5,561 nt of DNA from Clostridia bacterium (GCA_017472105.1 JAFUQY010000269.1:1-5561); one strand, 5' to 3'. Positions 1-5,270 are shown, counted from the stretch's first letter. Program-made: numbers and translations. Notes: generated from the sequence alone by a model not told the origin.

Positions 1-100
1 AAAGCTCGTTTCTCGCTTCGGGGAACCCCTACCACAACGCTCGTGTCACCAAACAGATTGAATAAGCAATGAGAGAACGGATGGAATCCCATCGCAAATA
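1..100 (+). other. IS110 left-end non-coding segment, candidate 3' part of a bridge RNA
   Basis: This stretch precedes the transposase ribosome binding site and has no convincing ORF or promoter. It contains a GGGG-AA-CCCC palindrome (20-29), a GATGG/CCATC hairpin (80-93, 4-nt loop) and an imperfect direct repeat, GCTCGTTTC at 4-12 and GCTCGTGTC at 39-47. In IS110-group elements such as IS621, the non-coding end upstream of the recombinase encodes a structured bridge RNA of roughly 170-180 nt that pairs with target and donor DNA. Position and structure fit this, but the 5' part is missing here, so no guide loops can be assigned. In the IS1111 subgroup the RNA lies downstream instead. Confidence 0.3.
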
Positions 101-121
101 CAAAAAGCAGGAGTTATCTTT

Positions 122-1339
122 ATGAACGCAGTAGGAATCGACGTATCCAAAGACAAAAGCATGATCACTGTCATACAGCCGCTTGGCGTTGTGGTTGCTG
201 AACCTTATGAAGTCCGCCACACCGAAAGTGAACTCAGAGAACTGGCAGGGTTTCTGAAAAGCCTTTCCGGTGAAACAAAGGTAATCATGGAATACACGGG
301 TCACTACTATGAACCGATTGCACGGTATCTCCACGATGCCGGACTGTTTGTTTCCGTAGTCAATGCCATCCTCATTCATGACTACAACGAAAACACGAAA
401 GTAAGAAAAGGCAAAACCGATGAAAAAGATGCTGTCAAGATCGCTTCATGGGGGCTTTCTCACTGGCTGGATCTGCCGAAGTACACACCGGAAGATACCA
501 TCCGGCAGGAACTCAAAATCTGCAATCGGCAGTACATACAGTACAACAAGATCAAGACCATGATGAAGAACAACCTGATCTCCCTTCTCGATCAGACCTT
601 TCCGTGGGTAAATACCCTGTTCTCATCTCCAGCCCGTAAAGAAGACGGTCATGAGAAATGGGTGGATTTTGCTCTGTATTTCTGGCACAGGGAGTGTGTC
701 AGCGGGATTTCAGAGAATGCTTTCAAGAAGAAATACGAAGCATGGTGCCACAAACATGGCTATCAGTACCGTGAATCAAAAGCATCCGAAATCCATACTA
801 AAGCAAGAGCAAGTGTTTCTGACCTGCCGAAGGATGAAACCGTCAAGTTCCTGATCACACAGGCAATTACGCAGCTGAATACCGTTACCGAAACGTTGGC
901 AGCCTTCCGCAAAGAAATGGAGCGTTTAGCATCCCTTCTGCCGGAATACGATACCGTTATGCAGATGTACGGCTGCGGTCCCGTTCTCGGTTGCCAGCTT
1001 ATGGCTGAGATCGGGGATATCCGCCGGTACACTTCCAAGAAAGCTCTGGTCGGGTATGCGGGCATCGATGCTCCTCCGAATCAGTCCGGTAAGGTAGATG
1101 TTTCCTCCCGAAGCATATCAAAGCGTGGTTCTGCCAGCCTCCGTAAAACGCTGTTTCAGATCATGACTGTTATTCTTCAGAACAGTCCGCCTGATGAGCC
1201 TGTTTACCAGTTCCTTGATCGAAAACGAGCGGAAGGCAAGCCATACAAGGTGTACATGATCGCTGCCGCCAACAAGTTTCTCAGAATCTACTATGCCAGA
1301 GTAAAAGCCTGTGTTGAATCTACCGCTGCTTCGGACTGA
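122..1339 (+). CDS. IS110-family transposase (DEDD recombinase)
   Basis: This 405-residue protein catalyses movement of the insertion sequence, in this family guided by a bridge RNA. The N-terminal RuvC-like DEDD domain (about 1-160) shows Asp7 in GIDVSKD, Glu57 in VIMEYTG, and Asp100 and Asp103 in KTDEKDA, so all four acidic residues are present. A helical, probably coiled-coil linker follows (about 235-272). The C-terminal IS116/IS110/IS902 domain carries a helix-hairpin-helix-like stretch (YGCGPVLGCQLMAEIGDI, 283-300), then YAGIDAPPNQSG with Ser322 as the likely catalytic serine, and SISKRGSASLRKTLF. The length is normal for the family and the frame is intact, so the protein may be active. 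The start is set by GCAGGAG (107-113), 8 nt before the ATG. No promoter is visible just upstream, which fits elements transcribed from outside or from a circular junction. Confidence 0.96.
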   Translation: MNAVGIDVSKDKSMITVIQPLGVVVAEPYEVRHTESELRELAGFLKSLSGETKVIMEYTGHYYEPIARYLHDAGLFVSVVNAILIHDYNENTKVRKGKTDEKDAVKIASWGLSHWLDLPKYTPEDTIRQELKICNRQYIQYNKIKTMMKNNLISLLDQTFPWVNTLFSSPARKEDGHEKWVDFALYFWHRECVSGISENAFKKKYEAWCHKHGYQYRESKASEIHTKARASVSDLPKDETVKFLITQAITQLNTVTETLAAFRKEMERLASLLPEYDTVMQMYGCGPVLGCQLMAEIGDIRRYTSKKALVGYAGIDAPPNQSGKVDVSSRSISKRGSASLRKTLFQIMTVILQNSPPDEPVYQFLDRKRAEGKPYKVYMIAAANKFLRIYYARVKACVESTAASD

Positions 1340-1428
1340 CCGTTTCGGTCTGTTCGGAGCAGTGGAACGCAGCATCGCAATGCTGCGAAACTCCTGACCG
1401 GCGTGAAATTTTATACTTCACGGTGGTC
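1338..1428 (+). other. Hairpin cluster after the transposase, possible structured RNA
   Basis: Three hairpins follow one another from the stop codon onward. The first is GACCG-TTT-CGGTC (1338-1350), overlapping the TGA. The second is GCAGCAT-CGCA-ATGCTGC (1369-1386), a perfect 7-bp stem. The third is a longer stem (1396-1428) of GACCG and CGTGAA paired with TTCACG and TGGTC around one G-G mismatch, with a 9-nt AT-rich loop. CTGACCG occurs both at 1336-1342 and at 1394-1400, so the stems can pair in alternative ways. None is followed by a T-run, so these are not ordinary terminators. They could be part of a bridge RNA of the IS1111 arrangement, or protect or regulate the transposase transcript. 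Confidence 0.4.
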
Positions 1429-1527
1429 TCGTTGTGTTGCTTTCAATTCACTGAAAACAATTTCAACTTTTTTCGATTTACCTATTGACTTTTATTAGCA
1501 GGTCTTTCGGTTTTTCTCGCTGTCCGG
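1429..1527. other. AT-rich right end of the IS and junction with chromosomal DNA
   Basis: No gene is visible. The part up to about 1500 is AT-rich and includes a small hairpin, TTTCA-ATTCAC-TGAAA (1441-1456). TTGACT at 1485-1490 resembles a -35 box but has no -10 partner downstream: positions 1508-1513 read CGGTTT. After about 1500 the sequence AGGTCTTTCGGTTTTT (1500-1515) looks like the second half of a terminator, but its complementary arm is not found next to it. The edge of the insertion sequence probably lies here. Confidence 0.35.
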
Positions 1528-1556
1528 ATTATACCACATCCCGCCGCATTTGTCAT
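1528..1556 (-). promoter_or_regulatory. Leftward promoter with no gene behind it
   Basis: Read on the minus strand there is ATGACA (1556-1551), a 17-bp spacer and TATAAT (1533-1528), preceded by TGG to give an extended -10. Transcription would start near 1521 and run into the right end of the insertion sequence, antisense to the transposase. No minus-strand gene follows before the transposase. The original target gene was probably separated from the promoter by the IS insertion. Upstream of the -35 box are three loose repeats of the type CCGCATTT (1544-1551, 1557-1567, 1568-1578), which could be binding sites or chance. I see nothing else in 1585-1647. Confidence 0.5.
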
Positions 1557-1647
1557 CCGCGCATTTTCCCGCATATTTCCCGCGGTATTCTCACAGAAAT
1601 CCCGTCGTTTTCCCATGACCCACAGCATCTCGTTCACAAATTCCCCC

Positions 1648-1676
1648 TTGCGCATGACGGCGGATTGTGATATAAT
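1648..1676 (+). promoter_or_regulatory. Promoter of the zinc-ribbon membrane protein gene
   Basis: TTGCGC (1648-1653), a 17-bp spacer and TATAAT (1671-1676) with the extended TGA in front (1668-1670) form a strong housekeeping-type promoter. Transcription would begin near 1683, about 27 nt before the start codon. Confidence 0.85.
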
Positions 1677-1699
1677 GTAATAAATATCGACACAATCCG
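1661..1699. promoter_or_regulatory. Perfect 9-bp inverted repeat around the -10 box, operator-like
   Basis: CGGATTGTG (1661-1669) and its exact reverse complement CACAATCCG (1691-1699) are separated by 21 bp, with centres 30 bp apart, about three helical turns. The left arm covers the TG of the extended -10, the spacer holds the -10 and the start point, and the right arm touches the ribosome binding site. A dimeric or tetrameric repressor bound here would block transcription. In RNA only the right arm would certainly be present, so a DNA operator is more likely than an RNA hairpin. Confidence 0.5.
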
Positions 1700-1709
1700 A
1701 GGTGAGATC

Positions 1710-2297
1710 ATGGCGAAATGCTACAACTGCGGGATCGAAATCCCCGCTGACGACAAAACCAGATTATGCGACCGGTGCAAGGGGATCCTGCTTCCCTTTG
1801 TCAAGCTCACGGACGCGTCCACTTCCTCCGCAGTCCGGCGTCTGATCAGCAACGAACGGAACCTCAGAAACGCAGGTGTAACCGACAGCGGCATGGAATA
1901 TCTCCTGCGGATCTGCGAACTGCGCGACAAAAAGAAGATGCAGGAAAAGGCCGAACGAGAAGCCGCACGCAATGCGAAAATGCAGACGCCGCCCCAGCCC
2001 CAGCCGGATCTCACACAGGACGAGGACGCCGGCTACATGGAGATCGAGCTGCCCATGGACGAGCCGCTGGCACTTCACCGGGAACCGTACGGAAAGATGC
2101 TCGGTGTGTGTGCCGTTCTGCTCATCCTCTGCGGCGCAGGTCTGATCGCGTACTTCGCCGTGCAGTGGCTCCTTCACGATGCGCTTGAAATTCCCTGCGT
2201 GATTGCGGCAATCGCGTGCTTTGCGGCGGCGGGCATTGTGTCTCCGCTGAAAAAGGTGATTCACGACCTTGACGAGATCAAGACGCGGCTGAGATAA
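1710..2297 (+). CDS. Zinc-ribbon, two-helix membrane protein of unknown function
   Basis: I do not recognise a named family for this 195-residue protein. Its N-terminus has a CxxC...CxxC zinc ribbon (Cys4, Cys7, Cys20, Cys23). Residues 37-75 look helical, and 72-92 form a highly charged Lys/Glu/Arg helix. A Pro/Gln stretch (PPQPQPD, 94-100) and an acidic linker follow. Two hydrophobic segments (about 130-152 and 160-178) should span the membrane as a hairpin, leaving both the zinc ribbon and the charged C-terminal tail in the cytoplasm. The start is supported by GAGG (1699-1702), 7 nt before the ATG, and by its own promoter. It is a single-gene unit ending at a terminator just downstream. Membrane-anchored zinc ribbons often act as adaptors or sensors, but no such role is shown here. 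Confidence 0.85.
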   Translation: MAKCYNCGIEIPADDKTRLCDRCKGILLPFVKLTDASTSSAVRRLISNERNLRNAGVTDSGMEYLLRICELRDKKKMQEKAEREAARNAKMQTPPQPQPDLTQDEDAGYMEIELPMDEPLALHREPYGKMLGVCAVLLILCGAGLIAYFAVQWLLHDALEIPCVIAAIACFAAAGIVSPLKKVIHDLDEIKTRLR

Positions 2298-2306
2298 GAC
2301 AAAACG

Positions 2307-2338
2307 AAATCCCCCTGATTGATTCAGAGGGATTTTTT
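2307..2338. terminator. Intrinsic terminator shared by convergent genes
   Basis: AAATCCC and CTGA (2307-2318) pair with TCAG and GGGATTT (2324-2335) around one mismatch and a 5-nt loop. On the plus strand a T-run follows (2333-2338). On the minus strand the stem is followed by TTTCGTTTTG, so it can also end the operon coming from the right. It lies between the two stop codons, 9 bp after one gene and 14 bp after the other. Confidence 0.88.
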
Positions 2339-2351
2339 GTTTTCGGTTGAT

Positions 2352-3251
2352 TTATTCCTCAAAGCATCCGTAGGCTTCAAGAACGCATCTGCCGAGGTCG
2401 TAGAGATACCGTTCGTACGAGCATCGCAGGGCAAGAGGAGCGGATGCCAGCCGGGTATCGCGTTCGTACTGCCGTCTCTTTGCCGCAGGCGTGTAGACTC
2501 CGCCGACTTCAAACGTGAAGTATCCGCCGTAGCCGATGTCGAAGAGTCCGTTCATCACGGCGTCAAGATTCAGCGTTCCGAGAAACGGCGTCAGGTGCGA
2601 GTCGCTCCCTCCCATGTTGTCCTGAATGTGCAGGGCGCGGATATGACTGCCGAGCATGCGGAGAGCTTCGTCCTGCGGCATTTCCTGCATGTTCGCGTGT
2701 CCGACGTCCCATACAGCGTGGAACAGCGGGTGATTCACGTGCTCGATCATGGCGAGAAGATCCGGTGCGTTGTCGATCCAGTACAAACCGTCGACGCACA
2801 TTTTGTTGAAATTCTCCACAAGGATGTTCACGCCGTACTTCTCCGCGCGCTCGAGGATGGGCTTGAAGAACTCGCCGTTCTCGCGGAAGGTTTCCTCCTT
2901 CGTCAGTCCCGGTGTGTAGCCGGAATGCACGACGAGATTCGGAATTCCCCATGCACCGCAGGCGTCCACGCACCGGATGGTGTCTTCAATGAACGCGGCA
3001 TTGTCCTCGGCGAGCGGTCTGCCCATCGGAGAATGCCCCTGAATCAGCCGGATGCCGAGTTTGTCCGCTTCTTCCGCGATCTCATCGAAATATGCGCGCC
3101 AGTTTTCGGAGTACACACCCGTTCTGCCGCCGAGATCACAGCCGAAGGAGTAGTCCGCGTAACGGAATCCTGCCTCCCGGATGTGCCGGAGCGACGCTTT
3201 CTGGCATTTCGTATAGCCGTAAAAATCCCCTGTTGTGGTTGCGAGTTTCAT
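2352..3251 (-). CDS. Sugar phosphate isomerase/epimerase-type TIM barrel protein
   Basis: This 299-residue protein belongs to the xylose isomerase-like TIM barrel superfamily (AP endonuclease 2 type, PF01261), cytoplasmic metal-dependent enzymes that usually interconvert sugars or sugar acids. Candidate metal and active-site residues appear in the expected order along the barrel: His73 (QGHSP), His109 (VVHSGY), Glu146 (ILVENFNK), Asp182 and His185 (WDVGHAN), His208 (ALHIQDN), His219 (DSHLTPF) and Glu248 (FTFEVGG). The length is typical. GGAG lies 8 nt before the ATG. The gene starts 18 bp after the metallophosphoesterase stop codon and has no promoter of its own in that gap, so the two are cotranscribed and probably work on the same compound. 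The substrate is not deducible. An endonuclease role is unlikely, as DNA-repair members have a different set of histidines. Confidence 0.88.
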   Translation of the reverse strand: MKLATTTGDFYGYTKCQKASLRHIREAGFRYADYSFGCDLGGRTGVYSENWRAYFDEIAEEADKLGIRLIQGHSPMGRPLAEDNAAFIEDTIRCVDACGAWGIPNLVVHSGYTPGLTKEETFRENGEFFKPILERAEKYGVNILVENFNKMCVDGLYWIDNAPDLLAMIEHVNHPLFHAVWDVGHANMQEMPQDEALRMLGSHIRALHIQDNMGGSDSHLTPFLGTLNLDAVMNGLFDIGYGGYFTFEVGGVYTPAAKRRQYERDTRLASAPLALRCSYERYLYDLGRCVLEAYGCFEE

Positions 3252-3269
3252 GGCAAATTCTCCTTTCCC

Positions 3270-4268
3270 TTACTGCTTCACGTAGGACATATAGGTTTCG
3301 ATTTTGTCCGGTGTCTCTTCGCGGATGACGAAGACTCTGCCGCCCATCATGTCGTCGTGGTGGTAGGTGTCGTAGCCGATGTTCGCCGCGTATGCGAGAC
3401 AGATGCCGCAGAACGTACCCGCGTAGTCGTTGCAGTGGTCGTGTCCGCAGCAGACGGCTTTGATATCGCCGCGTTCGATCATGGCGGTGAACATGCCGGA
3501 ATTGAGCGGTCCCGCGCAGACTTCCTCACGCATCTCGCCGGTCATGCCGGTCTCTTCGGGATTGAGCGCGACCTCGTAGAACTCCTGAAGCGGGATGTGG
3601 AAATACGCCAGTCCCGGAACCTTATGCCCCGCGTACCGTTCGATTTCCTCGGAAGTGTCAAAGTACCACAGAATCTGCGAGAACGGCATGTAGGCGTAGT
3701 TGGACTCCGGCTGACCGCGGTACATGGTATGCCCGAGACGCGCCTGATACCCTGCCAGACCCTCGTCATCCACGTACGCCCCGGAGTCCAATCCCCATAC
3801 GGCAAACACGGGATCACTCCGGCTCTCATCCGCGGGATACACGGGAAGGACGTAATTGCCGACGCCTTTGACTTCCGCGGGGCCTGCCTTGGAGATGCAG
3901 TACGGGAACGCTTCGTAGACGTCCTGCTGCTGTGCACGGGTGAGGGTATTTTCGCCTTCGTCGTCGTGATTGCCGTAAACATGCGCCCACGGGATCTTCT
4001 TTTCCTCAAGATGCCCGACGAGGACGGCAAGATAGTCGTGAAGCTCGCGGTCCGATTTGCATGCCTTCGCATTGTCGCCGCAGAAGAGCACCAGATCGGG
4101 GTCTTCCCTGTCGATGACGGCGTTCATGTCGGTCACGGTCCGTTCCTGCGGCGCGGGAGGACATGCCTGCACATCGGTGAACACGAGCACGCGGAACTGC
4201 CCGTCTCTGCGGAAACGGAGGGTATGCTTCTGATCCCGGATGATATCGGGACATGCTGTCTTTTCCAT
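3270..4268 (-). CDS. Calcineurin-like metallophosphoesterase
   Basis: This 332-residue enzyme, predicted to be cytoplasmic with no signal peptide, should hydrolyse a phosphate mono- or diester using two metal ions. The family motifs appear in order: Asp32 in FTDVQ, Asp65 in FCGDN, Asn100 and His101 in YGNHDDEG, His224 in YFHIPLQEF, and His276 and His278 in CCGHDHCND. The layout resembles the Dcr2/PAP29-like branch. The usual DxH of the first motif is DVQ here, with Gln34 in place of His, which may change metal binding or may be a trait of this branch. GAAGG lies 8 nt before the ATG. It is the first gene of a two-gene operon with the TIM barrel protein, suggesting dephosphorylation linked to sugar handling. 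The physiological substrate is unknown. Confidence 0.9.
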   Translation of the reverse strand: MEKTACPDIIRDQKHTLRFRRDGQFRVLVFTDVQACPPAPQERTVTDMNAVIDREDPDLVLFCGDNAKACKSDRELHDYLAVLVGHLEEKKIPWAHVYGNHDDEGENTLTRAQQQDVYEAFPYCISKAGPAEVKGVGNYVLPVYPADESRSDPVFAVWGLDSGAYVDDEGLAGYQARLGHTMYRGQPESNYAYMPFSQILWYFDTSEEIERYAGHKVPGLAYFHIPLQEFYEVALNPEETGMTGEMREEVCAGPLNSGMFTAMIERGDIKAVCCGHDHCNDYAGTFCGICLAYAANIGYDTYHHDDMMGGRVFVIREETPDKIETYMSYVKQ

Positions 4269-4300
4269 AGCTGAAACCTTCTTTTTCTGAGTTTTTCTTT

Positions 4301-4329
4301 ATTCTACACCACTCTTCCGCCCGTGTCAA
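4301..4329 (-). promoter_or_regulatory. Strong promoter of the phosphoesterase-isomerase operon
   Basis: On the minus strand TTGACA (4329-4324), a 17-bp spacer and TAGAAT (4306-4301) match the housekeeping consensus at 11 of 12 positions. Transcription would start near 4294, about 26 nt before the start codon. The -35 box lies only 3 bp beyond the T-run of the terminator of the preceding gene, so the two units are packed tightly. Confidence 0.88.
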
Positions 4330-4332
4330 GAC

Positions 4333-4363
4333 AAAAAAACAGACACCGACCGAAGCCGATGCC
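4333..4363 (-). terminator. Terminator with UUCG tetraloop after the membrane protein gene
   Basis: On the minus strand GGCATCGGC (4363-4355) pairs with GTCGGTGTC (4350-4342) over 9 bp, three of them G-U, closing a C(UUCG)G tetraloop of exceptional stability. It is followed by TGTTTTTTT (down to 4333). It sits 12 bp after the stop codon of the membrane protein gene and insulates the next operon from read-through. Confidence 0.9.
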
Positions 4364-4375
4364 TGCATTTTGGGA

Positions 4376-5059
4376 TCAACTGAAATATTTCCGCCACGGA
4401 AGCGCATCCGCAAAGGTATAGGTTTTCTTCAGCCACGCGGAGATTGCACCGATCATGGAGCCGTTGACGAGCGCGCACACCACGGTACCCCAGCTGACAC
4501 CGACGAATCTGCCGAAGCCGAAGAACGCGAAGGACATGAGGATGCTCACACCGAGGCTGACGCAGTCGTAGACGGTCTTGAATTTGCCGATGTCCCAGCC
4601 TCTGGACTGCGCAATGGTCTTGACGAACAGCTCATACGCCTCCGGTGCGATGTAGGTATAGAACAGGAGCGCAACGCCGAGGGAGCAGACGGGCATGCCG
4701 AGAAGGTACCACACGATCCGCCAGACAAGACCTTCCGCCGGCAGGAACGAGCACAGCCAGATGCATCCGTCGAGCGTGAAGCCGTAGATCACCGCGGTGA
4801 CGAAGGAGAACAGGAACATGAGCTTGAATTTCCGCATCACGACGGCAAGCAGGATCAAGAGAAACGCCTGGAAGGTGTACTCCGCCATGCCGAAGGAGAA
4901 GAACGGCAGAAATTCCGAAATTTTCACGTGCAGGATGTACGCCGGAGAGACGACCATGGACATCCCGAAGCCTGCGCGCTCCATGAATGCGGTGCCGAGT
5001 GCGAGAATGATGATGCCGAGTATGTATGCCGCTTCGGCGTAAAGGGTGCGTTTTTTCAT
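4376..5059 (-). CDS. YczE/YyaS/YitT-like integral membrane protein
   Basis: This 227-residue, very hydrophobic protein has about six predicted membrane helices (roughly 7-27, 52-75, 80-104, 112-136, 165-185, 190-210). The segment GTAFMERAGFGMSMVVSPAY (22-41), placed after the first helix, and the overall size resemble the YczE/YyaS/YitT group (also labelled DUF6198 in clostridia). Members are assumed to be transporters but their substrates are unknown. The start is set by GGAGG (5068-5064), 4 nt before the ATG. The gene is alone between its leader and a UUCG terminator. The leader of about 175 nt with two terminator hairpins suggests that expression is normally off and is switched on by a signal during transcription. 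Family assignment is by pattern only. Confidence 0.7.
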   Translation of the reverse strand: MKKRTLYAEAAYILGIIILALGTAFMERAGFGMSMVVSPAYILHVKISEFLPFFSFGMAEYTFQAFLLILLAVVMRKFKLMFLFSFVTAVIYGFTLDGCIWLCSFLPAEGLVWRIVWYLLGMPVCSLGVALLFYTYIAPEAYELFVKTIAQSRGWDIGKFKTVYDCVSLGVSILMSFAFFGFGRFVGVSWGTVVCALVNGSMIGAISAWLKKTYTFADALPWRKYFS

Positions 5060-5068
5060 ATTTCCTCC

Positions 5069-5120
5069 AAAAAAACAAAAGCAGCCCTGCGTGTTTGATA
5101 AAGAAACACGAAAAGCTGCT
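5069..5120 (-). terminator. Second leader terminator, touching the ribosome binding site
   Basis: On the minus strand AGCAGC (5120-5115) pairs with GCTGCT (5085-5080), and inside it CGTGTTT (5110-5104) pairs with AAACACG (5096-5090) around a 7-nt loop, with a 4-by-4 internal loop between the stems. The T-rich tail TTTGTTTTTTT (5079-5069) leads directly into GGAGG at 5068-5064. Folding would end transcription just before the gene. Confidence 0.75.
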
Positions 5121-5131
5121 GAATTTCAAAC

Positions 5132-5164
5132 AAAAAACCCTCGAAACTGTTGCTTCAAGGGTTT
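5132..5164 (-). terminator. First leader terminator
   Basis: On the minus strand AAACCCTTGAA (5164-5154) pairs with TTCGAGGGTTT (5145-5135) over 11 bp with one G-U pair and an 8-nt loop, followed by a run of T (down to 5132). It lies about 70 nt into the leader and directly follows the CATAGAC arm of the upstream stem, so the two could stack. Confidence 0.82.
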
Positions 5165-5241
5165 GTCTATGCGGGACGTTAAAGATGTTTTCACGTTTTT
5201 TCTTCATAGACACGAACTCTGTCGGCTCGTTTTGCAGAAAT

Positions 5242-5270
5242 ATTATAACATACATCCTTGGCTATTTCAA
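5242..5270 (-). promoter_or_regulatory. Promoter of the membrane protein gene and its leader
   Basis: On the minus strand TTGAAA (5270-5265), a 17-bp spacer and TATAAT (5247-5242) with an extended TGT in front form a strong housekeeping-type promoter. A short inverted repeat, TGGCT and AGCCA (5259-5274), overlaps the -35 box and could be a protein site, though arms of 5 bp are weak evidence. Confidence 0.87.

Larger units (their letters stand above)
1..1500 (+). mobile_element. IS110-family insertion sequence, left end outside the window
   Basis: The unit consists of a full-length IS110-type transposase plus non-coding DNA on both sides. The left end is not seen, because the non-coding part before the gene already fills the window from position 1. 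The right end is not sharply defined. I place it near 1490-1510, because the sequence changes there from AT-rich (about 1440-1500) to GC-rich chromosomal-looking DNA with promoters. IS110 elements normally lack the long terminal inverted repeats and target duplications that would mark the edges, and I find none. Element identity is secure from the protein; the boundaries are estimates. Confidence 0.75.
5060..5235 (-). promoter_or_regulatory. Attenuator leader with possible leader peptide
   Basis: The transcript starting near 5235 has about 175 nt before the membrane protein gene. In order it shows GTCTATG (5211-5205) and CATAGAC (5171-5165), which pair perfectly across 33 nt; a first terminator directly abutting that stem; a second terminator; and then GGAGG and the gene start. 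An ATG inside the first stem (5207-5205) opens a frame beginning MKKKRENIFNVPHRQTLEAT that stays open through both terminators and past the gene start in another frame. It has no good ribosome binding site. The layout suggests control by transcription attenuation, perhaps through ribosomes on the leader frame. I recognise no known riboswitch class here. Confidence 0.6.

Noticed and set aside
90..97. CATCGCAA shared with 1373-1380 as a possible IS end repeat
   Set aside because: An 8-base match between segments of this size is expected by chance fairly often, and the two copies sit in different structural contexts.
29..379. Minus-strand open frame of 116 codons over the IS left end and transposase start
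   Set aside because: It overlaps conserved transposase codons and has no ribosome binding site or recognisable domain.
1544..1585. Loose CCGCATTT repeats as a CRISPR-like or iteron array
   Set aside because: There are only three imperfect units with unequal spacing, no spacers, and no replication or cas gene nearby.
2319..4274. A 651-codon open frame on the plus strand across both operon genes
   Set aside because: It is antisense to two genes with clear family motifs, ribosome binding sites and a promoter. It has no motif of its own, and its long openness follows from the GC-rich third positions of the genes opposite.
4370..5098. Plus-strand 242-codon frame rich in Asp, Glu and His
   Set aside because: It is a mirror of the hydrophobic membrane protein on the other strand, with no start signal, and it runs through that gene's terminator and leader.
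4632..5255. Minus-strand 207-codon frame starting at 5255
   Set aside because: Its first ATG lies upstream of the predicted transcription start, inside the promoter spacer. Beyond 5059 it is an Arg/His-rich shadow of the membrane protein gene. Only the part from 5207 is considered, as a leader-peptide candidate.
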